53,006 bases of DNA, from assembly GCA_002381695.1 (NCBI GenBank), contig DFXM01000025.1:933-53938 (forward strand). Reading direction: 5' to 3'. This stretch comes from Clostridium sp. UBA4108. Its GTDB lineage: Bacteria; Bacillota; Clostridia; Clostridiales; Clostridiaceae. The notes beneath the pieces are model-generated. The model saw only the letters and a list, made by a program, of their open reading frames with translations, was not told the origin of the DNA and ran no database searches. Of this stretch, positions 16,774 through 25,522 are shown in pieces (the stretch's first letter is position 1; each line of letters opens with the position of its first letter). The position numbers and the translations under genes are program-made.

Positions 16774-17847
16774 ATGAGTTTAAAGGAAAAAGTAAAGGAC
16801 CTTCCCTCATCTCCTGGAGTTTACCTTATGAAAGATTCTTTTGATGATATAATTTATGTGGGAAAGTCAAAGGAACTTAGAAAAAGAGTTCAATCTTACT
16901 TTCAGAATTCAAAGGTCCATTCTCCAAAAGTTAAAAAGCTTGTGCAAAATTTAAAGGATTTTCAATATATAGTTACTGATACGGAATTCGAAGCTTTTAT
17001 GCTAGAATGTGAATTAATAAAAGAAATAAAACCTAGATATAATAAATTGATGAAGAGTCCTCAATCTTATAAATATATAGAAATATCAATAGATGAAGAC
17101 TATCCTAGGATTGAAATTGTCAATAGTAAGGAAGAAAATGAAAACAAGCTATATTTTGGTCCCTATACAAATAAAAGCACTGTGGAAAGAGCTATTTCTG
17201 GTATAAAAGAGCATTGCAAAATAAACTGTAGCAATACTTCTAAAAAAGGTACTCCATGTTTAAACTACTCCTTAAACTTGTGTATTGGGATATGCATAGG
17301 AGAACCTAGCGTTGAAGATTACCATAGCGTAATTAACGAGATTATAGCATTACTTAATGGCACTGACAAAGGTATCCTTGAAAAAATGGAGAAAAATATG
17401 ATGGGATATTCTGAAGATTTTAATTTTGAGGCTGCAGCAAAGTATAGAGATTACATAAGTGCAGCAAATTATCTTATAAGTAAAGAGAAGATTATAGATT
17501 TTGCAGAAGAGAATAAGAATATCGTAATGATTGAATATTTAAGTGAGGATACATTTAAACTATTTCTTATTAAAAGAAATAAAGTCATTTTTAGTTATAT
17601 ATATAGGATAGATAATTCAAATATTGAAGATGTGAGAGCTTTGATAAAAATAAATATTTTAACCTGTTTTAGCACTAAAACCTTTAATTTCTCTACAGAA
17701 ATTACTAGAGATGAAATAGATGAAGCGCAAATAATATATAGTTACTTAAAGAGTAACAATTGTAGATATACTATAATTCCTGAGAGCTGGCTTAACTCTG
17801 AAAATCATGTCAATATAGATATGGAATTAAATAAATTATTGAATTAA
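16774..17847 (+). CDS. UvrC-like GIY-YIG nuclease lacking the C-terminal half
   Basis: 357 residues aligning by motif with the N-terminal half of UvrC. A GIY-YIG nuclease domain is present (SPGVYLMKD, IIYVGKSKELRKRVQSYF, then EFEAFMLECELIKEIKPRYN). A cysteine-bearing linker (CKINC, CLNYSLNLCIGIC) follows, and then a UVR-type UvrB-binding segment around FNFEAAAKYRDYI. The RNase H-like 5'-nuclease domain and tandem HhH of full UvrC (about 600 residues) are absent. It could make only the 3' incision, as Cho does in Escherichia coli. The ribosome site is AAAGAGG. It ends at a strong terminator and is monocistronic. Confidence 0.85.
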   Translation: MSLKEKVKDLPSSPGVYLMKDSFDDIIYVGKSKELRKRVQSYFQNSKVHSPKVKKLVQNLKDFQYIVTDTEFEAFMLECELIKEIKPRYNKLMKSPQSYKYIEISIDEDYPRIEIVNSKEENENKLYFGPYTNKSTVERAISGIKEHCKINCSNTSKKGTPCLNYSLNLCIGICIGEPSVEDYHSVINEIIALLNGTDKGILEKMEKNMMGYSEDFNFEAAAKYRDYISAANYLISKEKIIDFAEENKNIVMIEYLSEDTFKLFLIKRNKVIFSYIYRIDNSNIEDVRALIKINILTCFSTKTFNFSTEITRDEIDEAQIIYSYLKSNNCRYTIIPESWLNSENHVNIDMELNKLLN

Positions 17848-17870
17848 TATGAAATATTCTCTTATACATA

Positions 17871-17903
17871 AAAAAGCTATCTCACAATAATAGATAGCTT
17901 TTT
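17871..17903. terminator. Bidirectional terminator between convergent genes
   Basis: AAAAAGCTATCT (17871-17882) pairs with 17892-17903 around a nine-base loop, with T-runs in both directions. It serves the UvrC-like gene (+) and the glycosyltransferase gene (-). Confidence 0.9.
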
Positions 17904-17928
17904 CATTATAAGAAGGTTAATTCTAATA

Positions 17929-19386
17929 TTAGTTATTGGCTTTGGAGCAAATAAGATATTGATAAATATAATATTGGATTTTAAAGCCTTCATTAGTTAT
18001 TTTGCATAAATTATCCATTAAAGCTGTTTCCTCTTCATTTGTAGATATAGTATTTGCTAGCTGCTTAACTATAGTGTGTCCAATGGATGCAAACATCTGT
18101 ACTATTTCATGATAAGTAAAGAATCTTAGATGAGTTTTATCTAAAAGTCCTTGATCTGTATATTGAAATCTTCCTCGTATTAAATTATTAATAACACTTA
18201 TGTGCATCACATTAGGAATACTTGCCAAAATGAATCCATCTTTTTTTAAATATTTTTTTAGTTTTCTTAAGGTCTCCCATGGATCAATAAGATGCTCTAA
18301 TACATCTCCAAATATAATATAATCAAACATTTCTTCTTCATAGGATAATTCTAAAGTTTCAATATTACCTATAATAACATCATTAGTTATTGTCAGTGCT
18401 TTTGCTATTTTGCCTACCTTTTCAATATATTCAATGCCATATAGAGAAGAGTTTTTATATTTATTTTTTATAGCCATTAGAGTTCCACCCACTCCACATC
18501 CAACTTCTAACACCTTAATTGGATCCTTTTCGTCAGCTACCATCATATTAATTATGTCAGATCTTGCATTTCCATAGTAGTGTATATCAAATCCCCATTT
18601 TTCTTTTAGCTTACAGTGATTTATTATCATTGTGTGATTAAATTTATTTATATCCTTTTTAAAAGAAGTACCACCAAAATGATGAATAAAAATATCTTTA
18701 CAACATAATAAAGTATATCCTTCATTGATTATCCTTAAGGATAAGTCATCATCTTCATAGTTTCCAGGGGTAAATCTTTCATCTAATAATCCAATTTTAT
18801 CTAATAGCTGCTTTTTTATTAAATAACAGTACCCAATTAAGTTAAATTTATATTCATATAAGTCTTTATTTAGAGCGTTAAGTGATAATGAAAACTGAAT
18901 CATCTCTAACAGATTTTTATATGAACAGGAAACTTCTTGATGATTACCATAACTATTAGTTATAGGTCCGACTGCACCTATATCCTCTTTACTATATAAA
19001 GCTTTATTAAGATCATTTAGCCAATTTGGAGTCACTATGGTATCGTTATTTAATAGTAAAACACTTTCTCCTGTTGCAATCTTAATGCCTTGATTACATC
19101 CAGCAGGAAAGCCCTTATTTTCTTTATTATAAATTACCTTTAAGTCTTCTTGGTAACGCAGCCATTCAATAGTTCCATCTGTTGAATTATTATCTACCAC
19201 GATTATTTCATAGTAATCCTTATGAGTAAATTTTCTAATACTCTCTATACATAGCTTTGTATAATCTAATTGATTAAAAGTTAAAATTATTATACTAGTA
19301 TATTTCATATTCTCTGCATTAGGGGTATATGGATATTCACTTAGTAAATTTAATACATCATTGCCTGTTTCTATATTTCCATTCAT
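17929..19386 (-). CDS. GT2 glycosyltransferase fused to a SAM-dependent methyltransferase
   Basis: 485 residues with two enzyme domains. Residues about 25-230 are a family-2 glycosyltransferase: SIIILTFNQLDYT, IVVDNNSTDGT, LLLNNDT (DxD-like), and NYEDDDLSLRI with the catalytic acidic residues. Residues about 285-440 are a class I methyltransferase: VLEVGCGVGGTL, IIFGDVLEHL, LKKDGFILASIPNV. This arrangement is common in clostridial glycan-modification proteins, for flagellin or surface polysaccharide. An AGGAG ribosome site precedes the ATG. There are no glycan-cluster neighbours. Acceptor unknown. Confidence 0.88.
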   Translation of the reverse strand: MNGNIETGNDVLNLLSEYPYTPNAENMKYTSIIILTFNQLDYTKLCIESIRKFTHKDYYEIIVVDNNSTDGTIEWLRYQEDLKVIYNKENKGFPAGCNQGIKIATGESVLLLNNDTIVTPNWLNDLNKALYSKEDIGAVGPITNSYGNHQEVSCSYKNLLEMIQFSLSLNALNKDLYEYKFNLIGYCYLIKKQLLDKIGLLDERFTPGNYEDDDLSLRIINEGYTLLCCKDIFIHHFGGTSFKKDINKFNHTMIINHCKLKEKWGFDIHYYGNARSDIINMMVADEKDPIKVLEVGCGVGGTLMAIKNKYKNSSLYGIEYIEKVGKIAKALTITNDVIIGNIETLELSYEEEMFDYIIFGDVLEHLIDPWETLRKLKKYLKKDGFILASIPNVMHISVINNLIRGRFQYTDQGLLDKTHLRFFTYHEIVQMFASIGHTIVKQLANTISTNEEETALMDNLCKITNEGFKIQYYIYQYLICSKANN

Positions 19387-19619
19387 TTATTTTTACTCCT
19401 ATAAACTTTTTAATATACTATTACAGTTTATATGAAAATATTAAATAAAGTTCCTACATAAATTACAATTATAGAAATACATGTCTTAAAATATTATTAA
19501 TTTCTTTTACACCTACAATGGATCACTTAAACTGATACAAATAGCCTAGAAAACACTTATAAAATATTGTTTATATTCCTATATTCAATAAATTTTTATT
19601 GTTTTTCAATAAAAATATA

Positions 19620-19648
19620 TTTACATACGACAATTATTATGATATTAT
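19620..19648 (+). promoter_or_regulatory. Promoter of the DUF2975-XRE-DUF4173 operon
   Basis: TTTACA (19620-19625), a 17-base spacer and an extended -10 TGATATTAT (hexamer 19643-19648) form a good vegetative promoter 66 bases upstream of the first ATG. Nothing else was recognised in the 19387-19714 gap. Confidence 0.7.
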
Positions 19649-19714
19649 TTATATATAGAACGCACATATTTTGAATTAAATTATAGAAAGTAATTTAATT
19701 TAGGAGGTATTTAC

Positions 19715-20209
19715 ATGAATTATTATGGAAAAAAATCATTGAGTAGTGCTATTAAAATAGTATTAGATATTGTAAGTATACTAGGAGCAATACTTGCTGT
19801 AGTCATTATTTATCAAGGAGTTTCTAGTAAAGGTATAGATATATCTACACCTACTAAAATCCTAATTGTAGCGCTACTTATTATAGGTATTGGTTCTCTA
19901 TTTTCTATTATTTTTGATATTAGAAAAATACTTATTTCTTTAGTTAATACAGACCCTTTCACCATTGAGAATGTAAATAATTTAAAGAGAATGTCCTGGA
20001 AATGCTATGTAATTAGTGGAACCTATATTTTAAATATGATTTTTAATACTAGTCTTAGAAACTTTAAACTTATATATCTTGATTCCACAGGAATACATAC
20101 GGATATGGAATTTATAATTTTTTTATTTGCAGGTTGTTTCCTATATATCTTATCTAAAGTATTTGATCAAGCTGTGAAATATAAAGAAGAAAATGATTTT
20201 ACAATTTAA
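19715..20209 (+). CDS. DUF2975 family membrane protein
   Basis: 164 residues with four hydrophobic segments and a short cytosolic tail, matching the DUF2975 pattern (four-helix protein usually encoded beside a small XRE regulator). TAGGAGGT precedes the ATG. It is the first of three tightly packed genes. Given the gene pairing, it is probably a membrane component controlled by, or controlling, the regulator encoded 26 bases downstream. Molecular role unknown. Confidence 0.8.
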   Translation: MNYYGKKSLSSAIKIVLDIVSILGAILAVVIIYQGVSSKGIDISTPTKILIVALLIIGIGSLFSIIFDIRKILISLVNTDPFTIENVNNLKRMSWKCYVISGTYILNMIFNTSLRNFKLIYLDSTGIHTDMEFIIFLFAGCFLYILSKVFDQAVKYKEENDFTI

Positions 20210-20235
20210 CTTTAGAATTAAGGATGTGATAAACT

Positions 20236-20460
20236 ATGGCAATTATAATTAATTTAGATGTTATGATGGCTAAGAGAAAAATTTCATTACAAGACCTTGC
20301 ACAAAAAGTAGGAATAACTAATGCAAATCTATCTATACTTAAAAATAATAAGGCAAAGGCTATAAGGTTCTCAACTTTAAATGCCATATGTGAAGCCCTA
20401 AACTGTCAGCCTGCTGATATCATTGAATATGTAAAAGGAGATATGGAAGATGAAGAATAG
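20236..20460 (+). CDS. Small XRE-family (Cro/CI-like, YozG-type) regulator
   Basis: 74 residues, almost entirely one helix-turn-helix: MAKRKISLQDLAQKVGIT, NLSILKNNKAKAIRF, and LNAICEALNCQPADIIEY, the end of the HTH_26/YozG-type family. It binds DNA, probably autoregulating this operon. AAGGATG precedes the ATG. Its stop overlaps the next gene by 11 bases, so the downstream membrane protein is translationally coupled. Confidence 0.9.
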   Translation: MAIIINLDVMMAKRKISLQDLAQKVGITNANLSILKNNKAKAIRFSTLNAICEALNCQPADIIEYVKGDMEDEE

Positions 20461-21883
20461 TGAATTTTCAAATGATATAATGGAAAACTCTATTAATACT
20501 TCTAAGCTAATAATAACTTCTATGTTATTAGGTCTATTGTTTTATATTTTTATGTTCAAATATCTTGGTGTGTCCATGGCCGTATATTGTTTAATAATAT
20601 TTGGAGTATTTATAACAATTAATAAGTCAAGGATCACTACTTCTTTTGAGGGATATTTCTTTTTAGCAATTTCCCTAGCCTTAAGTATTACCTATGGAAT
20701 CTTTAATAATCCTGTTTTTAGAATGCTAAATATTATAATAATACCTATATGTATATTAACTTCATTTTTATTCTTTACCTACGGAAAAATTCCATTTACC
20801 TTAGATAATATTCTAATTAATATTTTTAAGCTCGAATTTATTAATTCTATTAGAATTAGTACTAAAGTACCTATTTATATTATAGATATAGCTAAAAATT
20901 CAGGTAGTGAAAAGAAAAAAACTATTACTAAGGGTATTGTAAAAGGACTTATAGTGGCAATCCCATTATTACTAATTACCTTATCATTACTTTTAGGTGC
21001 CGATGATGTATTTAGATATTATGTTGAAGACTTTATTTATGCCTTTGGAAATTTTGATGGCGGTGAGTTATTTAAATTGGTTTTTTCTATAGGTATATCC
21101 TTATATTTTTGGGGATTATTTAAAAGTTTAGCGGAGAATGAGAAGCCATTAGAAAAAGGTAACTCTAAAAGCTATAATATAGATGTTATATCTATATTAA
21201 CTCTACTAATAATCATCAATATATTATATACAGTATTTACCTATATACAGGTAACTCATCTATATACTATGAATTCTTCTAGTTTACCCTCTAGTTTTAA
21301 TTACTCTGAGTATGCAAGAAGTGGATTTTTTCAACTAGTATTTGTAGCCTTTATGAATATAGTTATAATTACTGTTCTGAAATTTATTGTAAAAAGTGAG
21401 AATCTAACTATGAATAAAGTCCTTAATATACTATACACATTGACTACATTGTATACACTTAATATGGTTGTATCTGCAATGTATAAGATGAATTTATATA
21501 TTGATTTCTATGGATATACAAGACTTAGAGTTCTAGTGCAATGTTTTACCTTATTCTTAGGGGTACTTTTAGTACTACTCTCTATATATATTTGGTACAA
21601 TAAGAGTATGTTTAAATATGGTATTATTATAGGAGCTATACTATATGTGACTTTAAATTTTGTCAATATAGATAATTATATAGCTAAAAATAATATTACA
21701 CTTGGTGCTAATGATACCTATTATTTAACATGTCTATCTTCAGATGCGTATACTTCAATGATGACGGGACATAAAAATGGGACTATTGATGACACGACTT
21801 TTGCAGAATGGAAAATGTATAATACTAGAGAGATGAAACATTGGTACCAATATAATTACTATTCTTCACAGCTAGTTAAATAA
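20450..21883 (+). CDS. DUF4173/DUF4153-type polytopic membrane protein
   Basis: 477 residues with about ten to twelve membrane segments. The block KGLIVAIPLLLITLSLLLGADDVF and the following EYARSGFFQL resemble the DUF4173 (DUF4153-related) family. Its start overlaps the XRE gene, with GGAG at nine bases. Family members are found beside DUF2975/XRE pairs. Function is unknown; a membrane sensor or transporter role is only inference. The stop codon lies within the degenerate 9-bp flank of the adjoining repeat element. Confidence 0.75.
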   Translation: MKNSEFSNDIMENSINTSKLIITSMLLGLLFYIFMFKYLGVSMAVYCLIIFGVFITINKSRITTSFEGYFFLAISLALSITYGIFNNPVFRMLNIIIIPICILTSFLFFTYGKIPFTLDNILINIFKLEFINSIRISTKVPIYIIDIAKNSGSEKKKTITKGIVKGLIVAIPLLLITLSLLLGADDVFRYYVEDFIYAFGNFDGGELFKLVFSIGISLYFWGLFKSLAENEKPLEKGNSKSYNIDVISILTLLIIINILYTVFTYIQVTHLYTMNSSSLPSSFNYSEYARSGFFQLVFVAFMNIVIITVLKFIVKSENLTMNKVLNILYTLTTLYTLNMVVSAMYKMNLYIDFYGYTRLRVLVQCFTLFLGVLLVLLSIYIWYNKSMFKYGIIIGAILYVTLNFVNIDNYIAKNNITLGANDTYYLTCLSSDAYTSMMTGHKNGTIDDTTFAEWKMYNTREMKHWYQYNYYSSQLVK

Positions 21884-21888
21884 TAGTT

Positions 21889-22033
21889 GGATTTGTTTTA
21901 ATATAGTGTTGATGATGAACTACATATTATTACTCACAGCTTTGCATAAGTTCACTCATCCGGGTATAGGCAACTAGAGACTCCTTTGCTCTGCAGGAAT
22001 CTAAGTTTACACTTAAATCATTTAAAACAAATC
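21889..22033. repeat. MITE-like element, copy A, with 12-bp terminal inverted repeats
   Basis: GATTTGTTTTAA (21890-21901) is the exact reverse complement of 22022-22033. Flanks 21880-21888 and 22034-22042 match at 7 of 9 positions, like an old target duplication. Inside is the family core (TTGATGATGAACTACATATTATT), then the conserved block GTTCACTCATCCGGGTATAG with GCAACTA, a hairpin (AGACTCCT/AGGAATCT) and AAGTTTACACTTAAA. The same interior order occurs in copy B at 51881-52018 with a different hairpin sequence. Confidence 0.7.
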
Positions 22034-22055
22034 TTAATATTTATAATTCTGCTAG

Positions 22056-22099
22056 AAAAGACTTAATATTATGATCAAAATCATAATATTAAGTCTTTT
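22056..22099. terminator. Bidirectional terminator between convergent operons
   Basis: A perfect 20-base stem (22056-22075 with 22080-22099) has a four-base loop and A/T runs on both sides. It stops the DUF4173 operon (+) and the flavodoxin pair (-). Confidence 0.9.
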
Positions 22100-22140
22100 A
22101 TTTTACATCCAAATATATCTACTAATTATATAAAGTGATA

Positions 22141-22758
22141 CTATTGTTTTGAGAACATTATATTTGCTATAGTTATAAAAGGCTTATATAACACCCTATT
22201 TATATCATTTTTAAAGAGCTTCTGAGCTGAGGAGGATATTTCTCTATTATTAATTATATCCTCTATGGCTATATTTAAAGCTTTAATCATCCTTGCTCCT
22301 TCTCTTCCAGCACCTTCAAGTGGCTTTGACTCTATTCTGATGGCACCACCATAGGAGAGGTTTCCAAGCCATTTCATATTAGTTTCAGCGCAAAAGCACT
22401 TACCACTTTGGATTAAAGGAGTTATTCTTCTGCTCTCTGGAAAATTACATTGACCAATTACGAAAAATCCCTTTCCTATTAATAAATCTTTACATTCTAA
22501 CTCCATGGTTTCTAAAAAATCTATTACTGGATAAGGAAAGCCGTCTACATATAAAGGACACACTAGTCCAATTATATTACTTCTATTTATAGCTTCTCTT
22601 AAAGCTTTAATATCTTTATTATTGAAATATTGCTGAATGTTTAATATGTCACAAGGCACACCATGGTCAGAGCATAGGGTTTTAAAAGAATTACAAATAT
22701 TTAAGGAGTTACCTTTTATTCTTGTACTACCATTTAATAATAATATATTTTTATCCAT
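22141..22758 (-). CDS. Flavodoxin-fold NAD(P)H-dependent oxidoreductase
   Basis: 205 residues. The N-terminal LLLNGSTRIKGNSLNI is the FMN-phosphate-binding loop of NADPH-dependent FMN reductase-like proteins, and LVCPLYVDGFPYPVIDFLE is the second flavin loop. It probably reduces flavin, quinone or a xenobiotic. The start overlaps the preceding flavodoxin gene by eight bases, with GGAGGG upstream. Two flavodoxin-fold genes in one operon suggest partners or a diverged duplicate pair; sequence similarity between them is low. Confidence 0.82.
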   Translation of the reverse strand: MDKNILLLNGSTRIKGNSLNICNSFKTLCSDHGVPCDILNIQQYFNNKDIKALREAINRSNIIGLVCPLYVDGFPYPVIDFLETMELECKDLLIGKGFFVIGQCNFPESRRITPLIQSGKCFCAETNMKWLGNLSYGGAIRIESKPLEGAGREGARMIKALNIAIEDIINNREISSSAQKLFKNDINRVLYKPFITIANIMFSKQ

Positions 22759-23293
22759 TTACTATGCCCTCCTTAAATAATTCTTGAATTTTATTTAAGG
22801 AGCTTGAAGAATCTTCACTATAAATAAACAGTGTTTTATAGGATTTTGCATCAAAATTAATGTAATTAGCTTTCACTAAGGCTTTAAAAGCTTCTTCCTC
22901 CATTTGAGAGTGTTTATCACCTATACCTATAACAAGAAATATTTTATTATTATAAGGCATTTTGTGAATCATATACCCTTCTTTTATTTGGAGAAATGCA
23001 GAACCTATTGGTAACAATCTATCCACTGCTTTTTTTAGGTTTTTAGAATATGCTCCATATTTTATAGGTGTAAGAAATATTATAACCTCACTATCTTTAT
23101 AGGAATTAACTACTTCTATACCTTGATCTTTTAGCATACATTCACCCTTTGCACATGAGGCACAACATCTACAATAGCCAATATCCATATCTCTAAGCTT
23201 TAATTGAGTTAATTCATGATGTTTTAAATTATCTATTACTATATCTTCTATATCATTTGTATCATCCATACCATTAAAAACACATATTTTCAT
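22751..23293 (-). CDS. Flavodoxin-fold iron-sulfur flavoprotein-like reductase
   Basis: 180 residues. KICVFNGMDD starts the Rossmann-like flavodoxin fold. A cysteine-rich loop, GYCRCCASCAKGECMLKD, matches the GCxxCxxC...C region of NADPH-dependent FMN reductase/Isf-type flavoproteins, where similar cysteines may hold an Fe-S cluster. IIFLTPIKYGAYS is the flavin isoalloxazine loop. The start is the ATG at 23293, after GGGGG at five bases; the longer ORF upstream would be a hydrophobic artefact. First gene of the pair, behind a sigma-A promoter with a palindromic operator. Confidence 0.82.
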   Translation of the reverse strand: MKICVFNGMDDTNDIEDIVIDNLKHHELTQLKLRDMDIGYCRCCASCAKGECMLKDQGIEVVNSYKDSEVIIFLTPIKYGAYSKNLKKAVDRLLPIGSAFLQIKEGYMIHKMPYNNKIFLVIGIGDKHSQMEEEAFKALVKANYINFDAKSYKTLFIYSEDSSSSLNKIQELFKEGIVNG

Positions 23294-23346
23294 ATTTACC
23301 CCCACTATTACAATAAACATTATTAAAAATGCTAACAAAGTTTAAT

Positions 23347-23395
23347 AATTAAACAGCGTTTAATTTAATTATACTCTTTATGATTGTATTGTCAA
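23347..23395 (-). promoter_or_regulatory. Promoter plus palindromic operator of the flavodoxin pair
   Basis: On the minus strand TTGACA (23390-23395), a 16-base spacer and TATAAT (23368-23373) make a near-consensus promoter. Immediately downstream, overlapping the expected start of transcription, lies a perfect palindrome AATTAAAC-AGC-GTTTAATT (23347-23365). That geometry suits a TetR- or MarR-type repressor. No such regulator gene is adjacent. Confidence 0.75.
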
Positions 23396-23484
23396 TTGTA
23401 TTAATAGTCTTGATAGTAGAAGGTATAAATGCTTTTAATAGTCTATTTTTATAGAGATGAAGCATATTTATATCGGCAATAAAT

Positions 23485-24051
23485 CTATACAAACAAGTAT
23501 TCTTTATGAAGGACCCAAGTGTTATTTACCCATTTATAAATACTCACATTATCAAAGTTACATTGAAAATCACAAGGATGTTTATTTACATAATCCCAAA
23601 GTTCATGAAAAATGTTATTTATTCTTTTAGAGCTCACAGTAACATGAAATATCTTATCTTTTCCATCCCTTTTGTCAAAACTCATATAAGGTATATAAGT
23701 TAAATTATCAATTAAGCCATCATGAAGAGCCTTTCCACCAGCGCTCATTTGTACATCCATGTATATAACTCTATTATCAAAGTGATTGTAGCCTTTTATA
23801 CTCATAGGTTCTTTTTTATGGTTAGCACAATACCTTTCAATAATTTCTTCTAATAAGCATATATCTTTGTCATATTCAAAGGGTGCTTTTATAGTAAAAT
23901 GAGCTGGCAATTTTGAGGATTTAGCTCCAAACTTGCTATAAACTTCTTTTCTCAACCTATTATTAAATTCTCCAGCATCACCTTTTACTACTGAAACAAT
24001 TACATATCTCATAATTAACTTAGTGAAAAAGCATGTGATATACTCTCTCAC
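23485..24051 (-). CDS. 2'-5' RNA ligase superfamily protein (2H phosphoesterase)
   Basis: 188 residues. Two HxT motifs, HFTI (about residue 52) and HVTV (about 140), form the paired catalytic histidines of the 2H phosphoesterase fold. It may act on cyclic phosphodiesters of RNA or nucleotides; the exact substrate is not known. The start is the GTG at 24051, because GGAGG lies seven bases upstream. The internal ATG has no ribosome site, although the core fold begins near it. It lies downstream of serS on the same strand (gap 55 bases, no terminator seen), so read-through is likely. Confidence 0.8.
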   Translation of the reverse strand: MREYITCFFTKLIMRYVIVSVVKGDAGEFNNRLRKEVYSKFGAKSSKLPAHFTIKAPFEYDKDICLLEEIIERYCANHKKEPMSIKGYNHFDNRVIYMDVQMSAGGKALHDGLIDNLTYIPYMSFDKRDGKDKIFHVTVSSKRINNIFHELWDYVNKHPCDFQCNFDNVSIYKWVNNTWVLHKEYLFV

Positions 24052-24106
24052 TAATTCACCTCCAAGTAATATTCTGCTATTTTAATTAATGTATATATCT
24101 AAATTA

Positions 24107-25381
24107 TTATCTTAATACATCTTTTCCAACCCATTTTCTTAATACTTTTGGAATTACAATGCTGCCATCCTCTCGCTGCATTTGCTCAACTATGGCAGGA
24201 AGTAATCTGCTAGTTGCTAAGCCAGAAGCATTTAGAGTGTGAACAAATTCAGTTTTTTTACTATTCTCTCTCTTAAATCTAATCATTCCACGCCTAGCTT
24301 GATAATCTTTACCATTTGAAGCAGAACTTATTTCTTTATATTCATTAATACTTGGAAGCCAAACTTCAATATCAAGGGTTTTAGCCATAGAACCACTACA
24401 ATCCTTAGCTGCTAGTTTTGACACTCTATAGTGAAGTCCTAATCCCTGTACCAATTTCTCAGCCTTTTGAATCAATTCTTCTAAAGCTGCAGCTGAATCT
24501 TCAGGCTTTGTATATTGAAACATTTCAACCTTATTAAATTGATGACCTCTTATCATACCTCTTTCAGAAGCTCTATGACTTCCAGCTTCAACCCTATAAC
24601 AAGGGGTATATGAGAAATATTTTTTAGGAAGTTCTTCTTCCTTCAAAATTTCACCTCTGTGTAAATTAATTAGTGCAGTTTCTGAGGTTGGAAGCATGAA
24701 CTGCCCTCCTTCTGTACCATCTTCATTAACTCTATAAACCTCATCTGCAAACTTGGGAAATTGACCAGATGTCACTCCACACTCATTAGTTAGAATGTGT
24801 GGTGGTAGAATAAACTCATAACCATCCTTAATATGCTCTTCTATAAAGTAATTTAATAGTGCCCATTCCAGTATGGCTCCAATTCCTTTATAAAGCCAAA
24901 AGCCATTTCCACCTAATTTTACTCCTCTTTCATAGTCAATTAAATCATGTTTTTTAACTAATTCCATATGGTCTTTGAAATCAAAGTCTAAGGTAGGCTT
25001 ACTTCCCCACTCCCTAATAACCTTGTTATTTTCTTTTCCTCCAGCCAATACATCTTCATCAGGCAGGTTTGGTAATTCTATTAAGAAGCTGTTGATTTTT
25101 ACTTCGTAGCTATCTAATTCATTTTCTAATTCATTAATTTTATTAGAGAGCTCCTTCATTTCTGTATAGTAGGTTTCAACTTCTTTTCCTTGCTTCTTCA
25201 GTACTGAAATTTCTTTTGATACTGAATTTTTCTTATTTTTCATAGCCTCTACTTGAACAATTAAATCCCTTCTAGTACGATCCCACTGAAGTAATTCGCT
25301 GAAATCTATACTATCCATCCTTTTAAGTAAAGCAGCCTTTACTCTATCAGGATTTTCTCTAATTAAATTTAAATCTAACAT
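24107..25381 (-). CDS. serS: Seryl-tRNA synthetase
   Basis: 424 residues, the normal bacterial length. An N-terminal antiparallel coiled-coil tRNA-binding arm (about 25-105, rich in K/E/L) precedes the class II catalytic core: motif 2 FSYTPCYRVEAGSHRASERGMIRGHQF and motif 3 ASGLATSRLLPAIVEQ, with LPTSETALI. It charges tRNA-Ser (and tRNA-Sec where present) in the cytoplasm. The leader carries a T-box with a serine specifier, so expression responds to uncharged tRNA-Ser. Start at 25381, following a GGAGG-like site. Confidence 0.97.
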   Translation of the reverse strand: MLDLNLIRENPDRVKAALLKRMDSIDFSELLQWDRTRRDLIVQVEAMKNKKNSVSKEISVLKKQGKEVETYYTEMKELSNKINELENELDSYEVKINSFLIELPNLPDEDVLAGGKENNKVIREWGSKPTLDFDFKDHMELVKKHDLIDYERGVKLGGNGFWLYKGIGAILEWALLNYFIEEHIKDGYEFILPPHILTNECGVTSGQFPKFADEVYRVNEDGTEGGQFMLPTSETALINLHRGEILKEEELPKKYFSYTPCYRVEAGSHRASERGMIRGHQFNKVEMFQYTKPEDSAAALEELIQKAEKLVQGLGLHYRVSKLAAKDCSGSMAKTLDIEVWLPSINEYKEISSASNGKDYQARRGMIRFKRENSKKTEFVHTLNASGLATSRLLPAIVEQMQREDGSIVIPKVLRKWVGKDVLR

Positions 25382-25522
25382 AATAAAACCTCCGTTTTTA
25401 CTTTAATATAATAAATACGTCCTAGGAATAATAAAATTTTCATACACTATAAGTTGTTTTTAGAACATAACTTATAATTAATTATTTAAATATATTTCTG
25501 AAAATGCATTTTCAAATAAAAC

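Noticed and set aside
21940..22020. Interior of the repeat family as a known riboswitch (cyclic-di-GMP or cobalamin)
   Set aside because: The conserved GTTCACYCATCYGGGT and GCAACTA blocks do not match the consensus of either class, and copy A lies downstream of a gene in a convergent gap.
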